Origin: Streptomyces sp. PsTaAH-137
Lineage (GTDB): Bacteria; Actinomycetota; Actinomycetes; Streptomycetales; Streptomycetaceae
NCBI RefSeq assembly: GCF_003259365.1
Contig: NZ_QLLY01000018.1
Coordinates: 62,001-126,000 of the forward strand
Length of the DNA stretch: 64,000 nt
Reading direction: 5' to 3'
In this document: positions 9,274 through 17,705 of the stretch, piece after piece
Layout of the letters: each line of letters starts with the position of its first letter
How positions within the stretch are numbered: the first letter of the stretch is position 1
Notes under the pieces: generated by a model
Database searches by the model: none
Told to the model about the DNA's origin: nothing
The model's input: the letters and a program-made list of their open reading frames with translations, nothing else
Position numbers and translations under genes: made by a program

Positions 9274-10302
9274 ATGGCACAGTCCGTGGGGATCAAGGAC
9301 GTCGCCCGTGTCGCCGGGGTGTCCGTGGGCACCGTCTCGAATGTGATCAACCGGCCGGAGACCGTCGCCGAGGAGACCCGCGCCCGCGTCCTGTCGGCCA
9401 TCGACCGGCTCGGCTACGTCCGCAGCGAGTCGGCCCGCCAACTGCGCGCCGGACGCAGCCGGATCATGGGACTGCTCGTCCTGGACATGGGCAACCCGTT
9501 CTTCGTCGACGTGGCGCGCGGCGCCGAGCGGGCCGCGCGCCGGGCGGGACTCGGCGTCATGGTGTGCAACAGCGCACAGAGCCCCACGGAGGAGGCCGAG
9601 TACCTCTCCCTCTTCGCCGAGCAGCGGGTGCGCGGCGTGCTGCTCACCCCGGCCGAGGCGACCGGCCGCACCGTCGAGCAGTTCCGGCGGCACGACATCC
9701 CCTTCGTACTCGTCGACCGGGTCGCCGAGGGCGCCACCGAGTGCTCCGTCTCCGTCGACGACGTCAACGGCGGCGCGCTCGCCGTCCGCCACCTCGTCGG
9801 CGCCGGCCACCGGCGGATCGCCTACGTGAGCGGCCCGCCCGCCCTGAACCAGGTCAAGGACCGGCGCCAGGGCGCGCTGCGCGCCCTCGACGAGGCCGGA
9901 CTGCCCGCCACCGCCCTGCACGAACTGCCCACCGAACGCCTCGACGTCGCCGCCGGACGCGACGCGGGCGCCCGGCTCCTCGGCCTCGCCGACCGCCCCA
10001 CCGCCGTCTTCTGCGCCAACGACCTCCTCGCCCTCGGCCTCCTGCAGTCCCTGTACGCGGCCGGAGTGCGGGTTCCCGAGGACATCGCGATCGTCGGCTA
10101 CGACGACATCGAGTTCGCGGCCGCCGCCGCGGTGCCGCTCACCTCGGTGCGGCAGCCGGCCGTCACCATGGGCGCCCTCGCTGCCGAACTGCTGCTTGAG
10201 GAGATCGAGGCCGCCGACCGGCCGGACGGCGGACACGAGCACCGGCGCGTCGTGCTTAAGCCGGAACTCGTCGTCCGCGGCTCCAGCCTGGGCCCGCGCT
10301 GA
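9274..10302 (+). CDS. LacI-family transcriptional regulator, copy 2 (rhamnosidase)
   Basis: A 342-residue LacI-family repressor, a close paralogue of the regulator at 4774. The helix-turn-helix starts near residue 5 (GIKDVARVAGVSVGTVSNVI), with effector-domain blocks NPFFVDVARGAERAAR, EQRVRGVLLTPAE, and VGYDDIEFAAAA. The ATG at 9274 follows a GGAGG at 9259-9263. The recognition-helix residues (VSVGTVSNV) are identical in both copies, so both may bind the same operator. The gene diverges from the GH78 rhamnosidase, and the intergenic sites suggest it represses that gene and itself. Differences lie in the effector pocket region and the tail. Confidence 0.9.
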   Translation: MAQSVGIKDVARVAGVSVGTVSNVINRPETVAEETRARVLSAIDRLGYVRSESARQLRAGRSRIMGLLVLDMGNPFFVDVARGAERAARRAGLGVMVCNSAQSPTEEAEYLSLFAEQRVRGVLLTPAEATGRTVEQFRRHDIPFVLVDRVAEGATECSVSVDDVNGGALAVRHLVGAGHRRIAYVSGPPALNQVKDRRQGALRALDEAGLPATALHELPTERLDVAAGRDAGARLLGLADRPTAVFCANDLLALGLLQSLYAAGVRVPEDIAIVGYDDIEFAAAAAVPLTSVRQPAVTMGALAAELLLEEIEAADRPDGGHEHRRVVLKPELVVRGSSLGPR

Positions 10303-10392
10303 ACCCGTACGACGCCGTGTGCTGAACTGGTCGGCAGATCCGGAATGTCCGCACTCCGGACACCCCGTACCGCCCTGCGCACAGGAGCCGAA

Positions 10393-11697
10393 TTGAGCGC
10401 CGCCCGCTACCGCCAGCCCGGAGTCGTCCTCACCGACCGCCGCTTCACCGTCCCGCTGGACCACGACAGCCCCGACGGCGAGCGCATCGAGCTGTACGCG
10501 CGCGAGGCCGTCGCCGCCGGACGCGAGGACGACACCCTGCCCTGGCTCGTCTACCTCCAGGGCGGCCCCGGCTTCGGCGCCAACCGGTTCTCCGGCACGC
10601 AGGCCTGGCTGGGCCGTGCCCTCCAGGACTACCGGGTGCTCCTGCTCGACCAGCGCGGCACCGGCGCCTCCACCCCCGCGAACCGCCAGACGCTCCCGCT
10701 GCGCGGCGACGGCGAGCGGCAGGCCGCCTATCTGACGCACTTCCGCGCCGACTCGATCGTCCGCGACTGCGAGGCCATCCGCCCCGAGGTGACCGGCGGC
10801 TCCCCGTGGACCGTCCTCGGCCAGAGCTTCGGCGGCTTCTGCGCCACGCACTACCTGTCCGCCGCGCCCGAGGGCCTGGACGCCGCGCTCATCACCGGCG
10901 GGCTGCCCACCCTGGACGGCCACGCCGACGACGTCTACCGCGCCGCCTACCCGCGCATCGAGCGCAAGGTCCGCGCGCACTACGCCCGCTACCCGATGGA
11001 CGTGGAGCGGGCCCGGGAGATCGGCGCGCACATCGCCGAGCGGCAGCCGGTGCTGCCCGGCGGCTACACGCTCACCCTGGAAGCCTTCCAGTCCCTCGGC
11101 ATCTGGCTCGGCGGCGCCGACGGCAGCGACCGCCTGCACTACCTCCTGGAGGACGCGTTCGTCCGCACCCCGGCCGGCCGCGAACTGTCCGACTCCTTCC
11201 AGGAGCAGGTCGCCGGCGCCCTGTCGTACGCCGCCCATCCGCTGTACGCCCTGCTCCACGAGGCCATCTACGCACAGGGCGGGCGGCCCACCGACTGGGC
11301 CGCCGAGCGGGTCCGCGCCGAGTTCCCGCAGTTCGACGGCGAGCGGGCGCTCGCCTCGGGCGGGCCGCTGTACTTCACCGGCGAGTCCGTCCACCCCTGG
11401 CAGTTCGACTGCGACCCGGCGCTGCGGCCGCTCCGCGAGGTCGCCGAGGCGCTCGCCGCGCGGACCGAGTGGGCGCCGCTGTACGACCCGGCGCGGCTCG
11501 CCGCCAATGAGGTGCCGGTGGCTGCCGCCGTGTACCACGACGACATGTACGTGGACACGGACCATGCCCTGGCGACGGCCCGTTCCGTACGGGGATTGCG
11601 GCCGTGGGTGACAAATGAGTTCGAGCACGACGGCCTGCGCGCGGGCGCTCCGCGGGTTCTTGACCGGTTGCTGGGGATGGTGCGCGGGGAGCTCTGA
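10393..11697 (+). CDS. pip: Prolyl aminopeptidase (proline iminopeptidase, S33 alpha/beta hydrolase)
   Basis: Cytoplasmic serine peptidase that removes N-terminal proline from peptides, 434 residues from TTG 10393. The oxyanion segment QGGPGFG and the nucleophile elbow GQSFGG are clear. The overall sequence (RYRQPGVVLTDRRF start, DQRGTG, a FEHDGLRAG segment carrying the likely catalytic His) matches Streptomyces Pip. TTG 10393 has a good ribosome site (CAGGAG seven bases upstream). An in-frame ATG at 10345 would add 16 residues of low-complexity sequence and has a poor site, but cannot be excluded. The gene stands alone between a LacI gene and hemC. Confidence 0.85.
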   Translation: MSAARYRQPGVVLTDRRFTVPLDHDSPDGERIELYAREAVAAGREDDTLPWLVYLQGGPGFGANRFSGTQAWLGRALQDYRVLLLDQRGTGASTPANRQTLPLRGDGERQAAYLTHFRADSIVRDCEAIRPEVTGGSPWTVLGQSFGGFCATHYLSAAPEGLDAALITGGLPTLDGHADDVYRAAYPRIERKVRAHYARYPMDVERAREIGAHIAERQPVLPGGYTLTLEAFQSLGIWLGGADGSDRLHYLLEDAFVRTPAGRELSDSFQEQVAGALSYAAHPLYALLHEAIYAQGGRPTDWAAERVRAEFPQFDGERALASGGPLYFTGESVHPWQFDCDPALRPLREVAEALAARTEWAPLYDPARLAANEVPVAAAVYHDDMYVDTDHALATARSVRGLRPWVTNEFEHDGLRAGAPRVLDRLLGMVRGEL

Positions 11698-11732
11698 CCC
11701 GTCTGCCGGGTGCCGCTCTCGTCGTGGCTGGC

Positions 11733-11794
11733 CGCGCAGTTCCCCGCGCCCTGGAAGCGAGCTTCGCTCGCTCAGGGGCGCGGGGAACTGCGCG
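11733..11794. terminator. Long nested hairpin with the Streptomyces GCAGTTCCCCGCGCCCC-type repeat
   Basis: The left arm 11733-11753 and right arm 11773-11794 are complementary except for one extra base, and an inner AGCGAG/CTCGCT stem sits in the loop. It starts 36 bases after the pip stop. The arm sequence is of the kind found repeatedly between Streptomyces genes (general recollection). It probably acts as terminator or dispersed repeat. Confidence 0.7.
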
Positions 11795-11894
11795 AGAAGC
11801 GGCCACCGGCCCGCAGCCGCCGGACGACGAGACTCACCCACCCCCTTCAGCGGTCCTGAACCGGCACACGAGCGGAGGCGACTATCGTGGCGGG

Positions 11895-12827
11895 ATGGCA
11901 CCCGAGTTGATCCGAATCGTCTCCCGCTCATCGCCCATGGCCCTCGCCCAGGTGGAGCGCGTCCGCGCCGAACTCGCCGCGCTCCACCCCGACATCCGCA
12001 CCGAGGTCGTCCCCGTCACGACCAGCGGCGACAAGTGGATGGGCGACCTGGCGCAGCTCGGCGGGAAGGGCGCCTTCACCAAGGAGGTCGACCAGGCGCT
12101 GCTCGACGGACGCGCGGACCTCGCCGTGCACTGCCTGAAGGACATCCCGGCGGACCGGCCGCTGCCGGAGGGCTGCACGTTCGGCGCGTACCTGAAGCGC
12201 GACGACGTCAGGGACGCGCTGATCGACCCGGGCGGCCGCAGGCTCGACGACCTCCCGGAGGGCACGCGGGTCGGCACCTCGTCGGTCCGCCGCGTCGCCC
12301 AACTCGCCGCCACCCACCCGCATCTGGAGTGCGTCCCGATGCGCGGCAACGCCAACCGGCGCCTTGAGAAGATGGCCGCGGGGGACGCGGACGTGCTGCT
12401 CCTCGCGCTGTCCGGGCTCGAGCGGATCGGGCGCCTGGACGTGGTCACCGACGTCCTCGCGCCCGAGGCGATGTGCCCGCCGATCGGCGCCGGGATCCTC
12501 GCCCTGCAGTGCCGCGCCGACGACGAGAGCACGCTGGACGCGGTCAGCGGTCTCGGGCACCACGACACCTGGCGGGAGGCGAGCGCCGAGCGGATGTTCC
12601 TGCACGTGCTCCAGGGACACTGCAACTCGCCCGTGGCCGGATACGCGCGCTCCGAGCGCAACGGCGATCTGTCCCTGCGGGCCTGCGTGTTCACCCTCGA
12701 CGGCAAGCGGGTGCTCAACGCCCAGGAGTGGGCGGGACCGCTGGACCCCACGACGCTCGGCATGTCGGTCGCCGTCGCGCTTCTGCGCCAGGGTGCCCGC
12801 GAACTCATCGACGGGATTCCGCACTAG
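11895..12827 (+). CDS. hemC: Hydroxymethylbilane synthase (porphobilinogen deaminase), unlinked copy
   Basis: Cytoplasmic tetrapyrrole enzyme joining four porphobilinogens into hydroxymethylbilane; 310 residues, the normal family length. Visible family features are the IRIVSRSSPMALAQ start, SGDKWMGD, the GKGAFTKEVDQALL helix, VHCLKDIP and GTSSVRRVAQL. The LQGHCNSPVAGY loop has Cys243, to which the dipyrromethane cofactor is bound. Start ATG 11895 is fixed by homology of the first strand. Neighbours are a peptidase and an MFS pump rather than other hem genes, so this is probably a second hemC-type gene outside the main cluster. Its 3' end overlaps the convergent MFS gene by 23 bases. Confidence 0.88.
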   Translation: MAPELIRIVSRSSPMALAQVERVRAELAALHPDIRTEVVPVTTSGDKWMGDLAQLGGKGAFTKEVDQALLDGRADLAVHCLKDIPADRPLPEGCTFGAYLKRDDVRDALIDPGGRRLDDLPEGTRVGTSSVRRVAQLAATHPHLECVPMRGNANRRLEKMAAGDADVLLLALSGLERIGRLDVVTDVLAPEAMCPPIGAGILALQCRADDESTLDAVSGLGHHDTWREASAERMFLHVLQGHCNSPVAGYARSERNGDLSLRACVFTLDGKRVLNAQEWAGPLDPTTLGMSVAVALLRQGARELIDGIPH

Positions 12828-14193
12828 GAACTCCGGCGGCGGGCCGCGCGGCCGACGGGAGTCTCCGCGCGGCCAGGACCGCCAGGCACACGAGCCCGGC
12901 GAGCACCGTCAGCGCGGTACCCATCGACGCCACGAAGTCCCCGCCCGTCGCAAGGAGTGTCGTCGCCGTCGCCACCCCGAGCGTCGGTCCGACGTTCATC
13001 GCGGTCTGTTGCAGACCGCCCGCCACCCCGGCGTCCGCCAGCCGGGCCCGGCGCACCAACACCTCGGTGGCGGTCACCATGACCGTGCCGAACCCGGCGC
13101 CCATCGCGAACGCGCACCCCGCGACGGCCCACGCGCCCGCCCCGGTGTCCAGGCGGCCGAACCCGAAGACACCGGCCGCCAGCAGCAGCAACCCGCAGGA
13201 CGTCGTGGACCGCGCCCCGTAGCGGCGCAGCAGCACCGCGCTGAGCGGCGCCGCGAGCACCATGCACAGCGCGACGGGCAGCATCCGCAGCGCCGTGCCC
13301 AGCGCGTCGAGCCCGAGCACGTCCTGAAGGAAGTACGTCGCCGTGAACAGCGTGCCGAACAGCGCCGCCGACGCGGACAGCAGCACAACGAGCGCCGAGG
13401 CCACCACCGGGGAGGCGAGCAGCGCGGGGGAGAGGAGCGGGTCCGCAGCGCGCCGCTCGTGGCGGACGAAAGCCGCCGTGGCCGCGCAGAATCCGGCCAG
13501 AGCCCCCACGGTCACCGTCGACAGGCCCGCGCCGGGCAGGGTGACGAGCACCGTCACCAGACAGGCGAGGGCCGCGCCCAGGAGGAGTGTGCCGCCCGCG
13601 TCGAGGCCGGTCCCGCGCCGCTCGACGCGCTCGTCCCCGTCCCGTACGCCCAGCACGAGCAGGGCGATCGCCACGGCCGGCAGCACGCCCAGGAAGAACA
13701 CCGAGCGCCAGCCCAGATGCGCCGTGAGCACCCCGCCGACCAGCGGGCCCGCGGCTGCCGCGACGCCGATGGCGCTGGTGCGCAGGGCGATCGGCATGGC
13801 CAGTTCGTCCGGCGGGTAGGCGGCGCGCAGCATGCCGAGCGTCGCCGGCTGCAACAGCGCCCCGCACGCACCCTGGACAACGCGCAGTGCGATCACCGCG
13901 CCGATGCCGGGCGCGCACCCGATGCCCGCCGAGGCCGCCGCGAAGCCCAGCATCCCGTACCCGAAGAGGCGGCGGTGCCCGTACCGGTCGCCGAGCCGGC
14001 CCGCGAGGACGAGCAGGCTCGCCACCGCGATCAGGTAGCCCGTGCTCGTCCACTGCACCTGAGTGAGAGAGGCGCCCAGGTCGCGCTGGAGCGCGGGCTG
14101 GGCGATCGTCAGCACGGTGCCGTCGAGGGCCACGAGGACCGCGCCGACGACACTGCCCGCGAGCGTGACGCGGCGGGGGAGGAGGCCGGTCAC
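12805..14193 (-). CDS. MFS drug-type transporter (DHA2/EmrB-like)
   Basis: Proton-driven efflux permease of 462 residues with about 14 hydrophobic segments. Family motifs are present: LDGTVLTIAQPALQRDLG in the first helix (motif D1-like), GRLGDRYGHRR between helices 2 and 3 (motif A), and RVVQGACGALLQPATLGML (motif C/antiporter region). The start is GTG 14193, whose GTGA overlaps the TetR stop, making the two genes an operon with coupled translation. Longer open frame upstream is inside the TetR gene. Expression is probably released when TetR binds its ligand. The substrate is unknown; lipophilic drugs are typical. Confidence 0.88.
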   Translation of the reverse strand: MTGLLPRRVTLAGSVVGAVLVALDGTVLTIAQPALQRDLGASLTQVQWTSTGYLIAVASLLVLAGRLGDRYGHRRLFGYGMLGFAAASAGIGCAPGIGAVIALRVVQGACGALLQPATLGMLRAAYPPDELAMPIALRTSAIGVAAAAGPLVGGVLTAHLGWRSVFFLGVLPAVAIALLVLGVRDGDERVERRGTGLDAGGTLLLGAALACLVTVLVTLPGAGLSTVTVGALAGFCAATAAFVRHERRAADPLLSPALLASPVVASALVVLLSASAALFGTLFTATYFLQDVLGLDALGTALRMLPVALCMVLAAPLSAVLLRRYGARSTTSCGLLLLAAGVFGFGRLDTGAGAWAVAGCAFAMGAGFGTVMVTATEVLVRRARLADAGVAGGLQQTAMNVGPTLGVATATTLLATGGDFVASMGTALTVLAGLVCLAVLAARRLPSAARPAAGVPSAESRR

Positions 14194-14786
14194 CGGGGCG
14201 CCGGGCCCAGATGCGCGTCGAGCACCGAGGCCAGCAGCGGCGCCATGTCGTCGACTCCCGCCGCCAGTTGGAGGCTGCCCCAGCCCCACAGCTGGGCCAC
14301 ACCGTGCAGGTTCGCCCACAACGCGCCCGCCACCACGGAGGGTTCGGCCTCCGGACGCACCCGCGCCACCAGCTCCGTCAGCATCCCGAACAGCGGCAGG
14401 CTCGTCTCGCGCAGGCCCAGTTCGTTCGACTCCAGCAGATCATGACGGAACATCAGCTCGTACATGCCGCGATGCTTCGCCGCGAAGGCGAGATAGGCAC
14501 CCGCCAGGACGGCGAGCCGGGCGCGCGGCTCCGGTCCGGCCCCCTCCAATGCGCGTACCGCCTTCGCACCGAGGTCCGCGAAGCCCCGGCGGGCGATCGC
14601 CGAGAGCAGCTCCAGATGCGTGGGGAAGTAGCGGCGGGGCGCTCCGTGCGAGACCCCCGCCCTCCGGGCGATCTCCCGCAACGACAGGGCCCCCACGCCC
14701 TCCGCGTCCACCAGTGCCACCCCGGTGTCGATGAGCCGGTCCCGTAGACCGCCGCCCGCTTCCGTACTGCCTTCGCCTGTCCGCAT
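14190..14786 (-). CDS. TetR/AcrR-family transcriptional repressor
   Basis: A DNA-binding repressor of about 198 residues. The N-terminal TetR helix-turn-helix is clear (LSLREIARRAGVSHGAPRRYFPTHLELLSAI, residues about 34-64), followed by a helical ligand-binding domain with LWANLHGVAQLWGWGSL near the end. ATG 14786 is chosen, but GTG 14792 two codons upstream is also possible. The start codon lies inside the first of two identical 13-base palindromes, so the gene is almost certainly self-repressed. It is co-transcribed with the MFS pump, which it should control. Confidence 0.9.
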   Translation of the reverse strand: MRTGEGSTEAGGGLRDRLIDTGVALVDAEGVGALSLREIARRAGVSHGAPRRYFPTHLELLSAIARRGFADLGAKAVRALEGAGPEPRARLAVLAGAYLAFAAKHRGMYELMFRHDLLESNELGLRETSLPLFGMLTELVARVRPEAEPSVVAGALWANLHGVAQLWGWGSLQLAAGVDDMAPLLASVLDAHLGPAPR

Positions 14787-14798
14787 AGACACTGTCTA
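14786..14798. promoter_or_regulatory. TetR operator copy 1 (TAGACACTGTCTA)
   Basis: Perfect 13-base palindrome (TAGACA-C-TGTCTA) overlapping the TetR start codon. An identical copy is 24 bases further upstream. On the minus strand TAGACA here could serve as the -10 hexamer. Confidence 0.8.
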
Positions 14799-14809
14799 CC
14801 CGGTGCATG

Positions 14810-14822
14810 TAGACACTGTCTA
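14810..14822. promoter_or_regulatory. TetR operator copy 2 (TAGACACTGTCTA)
   Basis: Second exact copy of the 13-base palindrome. On the minus strand its TAGACA lies 18 bases before the TAGACA of copy 1, so the two copies could form -35 and -10 elements of one promoter with the repressor sitting on both. Confidence 0.8.
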
Positions 14823-14912
14823 CCCCCTTGTGGGTGCACGACTCTTCAAGGTGCGAGGCCGGGCCGCTACGCTGCGCGCCGCCAGGGGCGCCGACGACCG
14901 GCTGGGGGCCGC

Positions 14913-15752
14913 ATGATCGACACGACCGACACCTCGATCCCCGACGATGACGAGCGGCGCCTGCGGCTGGACGTCGAGAAGGACGGCATCGGCGTGCTCA
15001 CGCTGTGCCGCCCGGCCAAACTGAACGCCTGGAGCTGGGAATCGACCCGCCAACTCGGTGTGCTGGCCGACCGGATCCGGTTCGACGACCGCATCCGGGT
15101 GGTCCTGCTCCGCGCCGAGGGACGCGCCTTCTGCGCGGGCATCGACGTCACCGCGCCCGGTGGCGGGATCGAGGGCGAGAGCGGATCGGCCCGCAGCCAC
15201 GCGTACTACGAAGGCATCCGCTGGGCGCACGAGAGGTTCGCCGCGTTCGCGCGACTGCCGCAGCCCGTCGTCGCGGCCGTCCGGGGCTACTGCCTCGGTT
15301 TCGGATTCGAACTCGCGCTCATGGCGGACGTCCGGATCGCCGCCGAGGATGCCGTGTTCGCTCTGCCGGAGGCGCGGTTGGGGGTGGCGGTCGACGCGGG
15401 TGGCGATCTGCGCATCGCGCGCGAGGCCGGAGCGGGCTGGGCCAAGTTCCTCGCGCTGACCGGGCGGCGCGTCGACGCGGACACGGCGTGGCGGCTGGGG
15501 CTGCTCCAACAGGTCGTAGCCGGTGACGAGTTGGAGCAGACGGCCCGCGACGTGGCGCGGGAGATCGCGGCGAACGCACCCCTGGCCGTGCGGTCCGTCA
15601 AGCGGGACATCGACGCCTACGCCGACGCGGGGCTCGACGCCGCCCTCGACCGGGTCGCGATGAACGCGGCGCTCACGCTCACCTCCGACGACGCGACGGA
15701 AGGGTTCACGGCGCAGGCGCGGCGCAGGCCCCCGGAGTTCCGGGGAGCGTGA
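14913..15752 (+). CDS. Enoyl-CoA hydratase/isomerase family protein
   Basis: Crotonase-fold enzyme of 279 residues acting on acyl-CoA thioesters, probably hydrating a 2-enoyl-CoA in fatty-acid or related acid breakdown. The two oxyanion-hole segments are visible: FCAGIDVTA (about residue 72) and GYCLGFGFELALMADVRIA (about 129). A Glu is present in FELA and a second in LPEARLG, the two positions used by true hydratases. The normal GAGG after the second motif reads DAGGD. It is divergent from the TetR gene across about 126 bases. The exact substrate cannot be told. Confidence 0.85.
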   Translation: MIDTTDTSIPDDDERRLRLDVEKDGIGVLTLCRPAKLNAWSWESTRQLGVLADRIRFDDRIRVVLLRAEGRAFCAGIDVTAPGGGIEGESGSARSHAYYEGIRWAHERFAAFARLPQPVVAAVRGYCLGFGFELALMADVRIAAEDAVFALPEARLGVAVDAGGDLRIAREAGAGWAKFLALTGRRVDADTAWRLGLLQQVVAGDELEQTARDVAREIAANAPLAVRSVKRDIDAYADAGLDAALDRVAMNAALTLTSDDATEGFTAQARRRPPEFRGA

Positions 15753-15764
15753 ACCGCCCCGGGA

Positions 15765-16649
15765 TCAGTGCTCCTCGGACGCCGCCGGTCCCGGGCCGGC
15801 GGCGCCGTGCGGGTCCTCCGGTGTATCAGGGGGCTGAGGGGCATCAGGGGCGTCAGGGCTGTCGCCCAGGTCGAACACGCTCTGCCGGAGGTCCTGGATC
15901 GCGTCGTCCAGCTCGGCCACACAGTGCAGCAGCCGGGTGCGCGCGGGCCCCTCGCCGATCATCGCCGCGGTGCCGTGCAGCTCCAGACCGGTGTCGAAGA
16001 CCTTCCGCACCACACCCTCACGGAGCCCGGAGGCGATCCGCTCCCGCTCGCGGGCCAGGGAGAGCTCGCGCACCTCCGCCTGCAGTGCCGTGTTGGCCAC
16101 GAGCGAGCTCTTGATCCGGTCCCGCAAGCCGTGGGTGGCGACCGCGATCAGCCCGCCGAGCGCGGTCCAGAGCACGATCCGCCGCGCGATGACGACATCC
16201 GGCGACGCCTGGGCCACCGACGACACCGCCTGGACGACCACGACCGCCGCGACCACGCACGCCGACTCCCAGCGGTGATGGAACAGCACCGTCCAGATCA
16301 GCGGCACCAGCAGGACGAGCCCGATCCCGGACGCCGCACCCGACGCCAGGATCAGCGCCAGGACGGAAACGGTGTACAGCAGGGGCATCAGCACCGGGGA
16401 CCAGCCCGGCAGCCGCTCCCAGGGCAACAGGAAACCCCCGGCACACAACACCAGGAGCACGGCGCTGCAGAGGTACGCGGGCCAGGACTCCAGGTCGCCG
16501 TGCGGCACCAGCGCCCCGGCCGTCGCGATGACGGACACCAGGGCGAACGGCGCGGCGCGCGGGAGCAGATCGGGCTGCCGGAACTGCCGTCCTACGCGAG
16601 GGCCGTCGGTGTCGGCCAGTGCGCGCCAGTGCGTGGCCGGAGTCTTCAT
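15765..16649 (-). CDS. Membrane protein with degenerate histidine-kinase dimerisation domain, no ATPase domain
   Basis: A 294-residue membrane protein. After about 35 soluble residues there are about six hydrophobic segments (to about residue 175), then a helical region ELSLARERERIASGL followed by REGVVRKVFDTGLELHG. This matches the HisKA_3 helix of NarL-type sensor kinases, but the phosphoacceptor His is Arg210 and the HD pair reads RE. The protein stops soon after the second helix with a Pro/Asp-rich tail, so no HATPase domain exists. It cannot be a working kinase alone; a role in heterodimer formation is possible. ATG 16649 follows a G-rich ribosome site; ATG 16712 would add 21 residues. 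No response regulator gene is adjacent. Confidence 0.7.
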   Translation of the reverse strand: MKTPATHWRALADTDGPRVGRQFRQPDLLPRAAPFALVSVIATAGALVPHGDLESWPAYLCSAVLLVLCAGGFLLPWERLPGWSPVLMPLLYTVSVLALILASGAASGIGLVLLVPLIWTVLFHHRWESACVVAAVVVVQAVSSVAQASPDVVIARRIVLWTALGGLIAVATHGLRDRIKSSLVANTALQAEVRELSLARERERIASGLREGVVRKVFDTGLELHGTAAMIGEGPARTRLLHCVAELDDAIQDLRQSVFDLGDSPDAPDAPQPPDTPEDPHGAAGPGPAASEEH

Positions 16650-16783
16650 CGGAGCCCCCCATCGGCCGGAGCGGTCCACGGTCCCGCCGAGGGATTGCGT
16701 GACCCTACGCATGGTAGCGACACGGGTCGGCGGCAGACAGGTAATCCGGTGACGGCCGGAGGCGGCCTCCTGGCGGACCCGGT

Positions 16784-17680
16784 TCAGGGGGCGAACGGGC
16801 CCCGCCCCAACTGTTCGCGCACCGTCGTCACCGGCGCGTTCACCAGATCGCGCCGCTGCCAGTTCGCCCCGTCCACGACCAGCGTGTGCCCGCTGATGAA
16901 CCGGGCGTAGGGGGAGGCGAGGAAGGTGGCCGCCCAGCCCAGTTCACGCGGCGCGCCCACCCGCAGCGCGGGCTGCCGGGCGCCGGGGTCGTCGGCCCGG
17001 TCCAGGTTGGCGCGGATCGCCGGCGTCATGTCCTCGTGCGGCATGAGCCCCGGCACCAGACCGTTGACCTGGATGCCGTACGGGCCCCACTCCACGGCCA
17101 GAGTCTCCACGAGATTCTTCACGCCCGCCTTCGCCGCCGCGCTGTGTGCGAAGCCGGGCCCACCGGTCCACGCGTACGACGCGCCCACCGCGAGCACCGA
17201 TCCCGCGGTGCCCGCCGCCAGATGCCGACGGCCGAACTCGCGGGTCATGAAGAAGGTGCCGTTGAGCGTGATGTCGACGACCGAACGCCAGCCGTTGGGG
17301 CTCAACTCCTCCGCCGGAACGGGAAAGTTGGCCGCCGCGTTGTTGACCAGAACGTCCGGGAGGCGGCCGTGCGCCGCCCACGCCGCGTCGAAGACTTCCG
17401 CGATGCGGCCCGCGTCCCGGATGTCACACGTCGCCGCCGTGACCTTGCCCGCACCCTCGACCGCCGCCAACTCCTCGCGGGCCGGGGCCAGATGCTCCCC
17501 CTTGCGGCTCGCGATCAGCACGTCCGCGCCGAGCCGGGCGAACTCCGCGGCGATCGCCCGGCCGAGCCCGGTCCCGCCCCCGGTCACCAGGACCAGCCGG
17601 CCGTCGTACGTGCCCGGGGGCAGCGCCGACACACCGAGCGGAGGAGGAGCGGGCAGACCGGGCACGGCAGGCGTCGTCAT
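16784..17680 (-). CDS. SDR oxidoreductase, 2,4-dienoyl-CoA reductase type
   Basis: NAD(P)H-dependent Rossmann-fold reductase of 298 residues. The cofactor motif TGGGTGLG is at residues 33-40 and NNAAANF follows the fourth strand. Instead of the usual YxxxK, the active site reads SAAAK, with an upstream Tyr in GASYAW. That Tyr/Ser/Lys arrangement is known from 2,4-dienoyl-CoA reductases, which act in breakdown of unsaturated fatty acids. The C-terminus keeps the FISGHTLVVDGA segment of SDRs. Nearby fatty-acid-type genes (enoyl-CoA hydratase, acyl-CoA dehydrogenases) agree. A different enoyl reductase substrate remains possible. Confidence 0.82.
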   Translation of the reverse strand: MTTPAVPGLPAPPPLGVSALPPGTYDGRLVLVTGGGTGLGRAIAAEFARLGADVLIASRKGEHLAPAREELAAVEGAGKVTAATCDIRDAGRIAEVFDAAWAAHGRLPDVLVNNAAANFPVPAEELSPNGWRSVVDITLNGTFFMTREFGRRHLAAGTAGSVLAVGASYAWTGGPGFAHSAAAKAGVKNLVETLAVEWGPYGIQVNGLVPGLMPHEDMTPAIRANLDRADDPGARQPALRVGAPRELGWAATFLASPYARFISGHTLVVDGANWQRRDLVNAPVTTVREQLGRGPFAP

Positions 17681-17705
17681 GCGGGCATGGATACCCGCTG
17701 CGCCG

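Noticed and set aside
11724..11894. Upstream extension of HemC
   Set aside because: The extra frame runs through the long hairpin repeat and has no homology; the protein family starts at the 11895 ATG.
12364..14445. Plus-strand open frame of 693 codons opposite the MFS gene
   Set aside because: Composition is Arg/Pro/Ala shadow; the minus-strand MFS has clear family motifs and helices.
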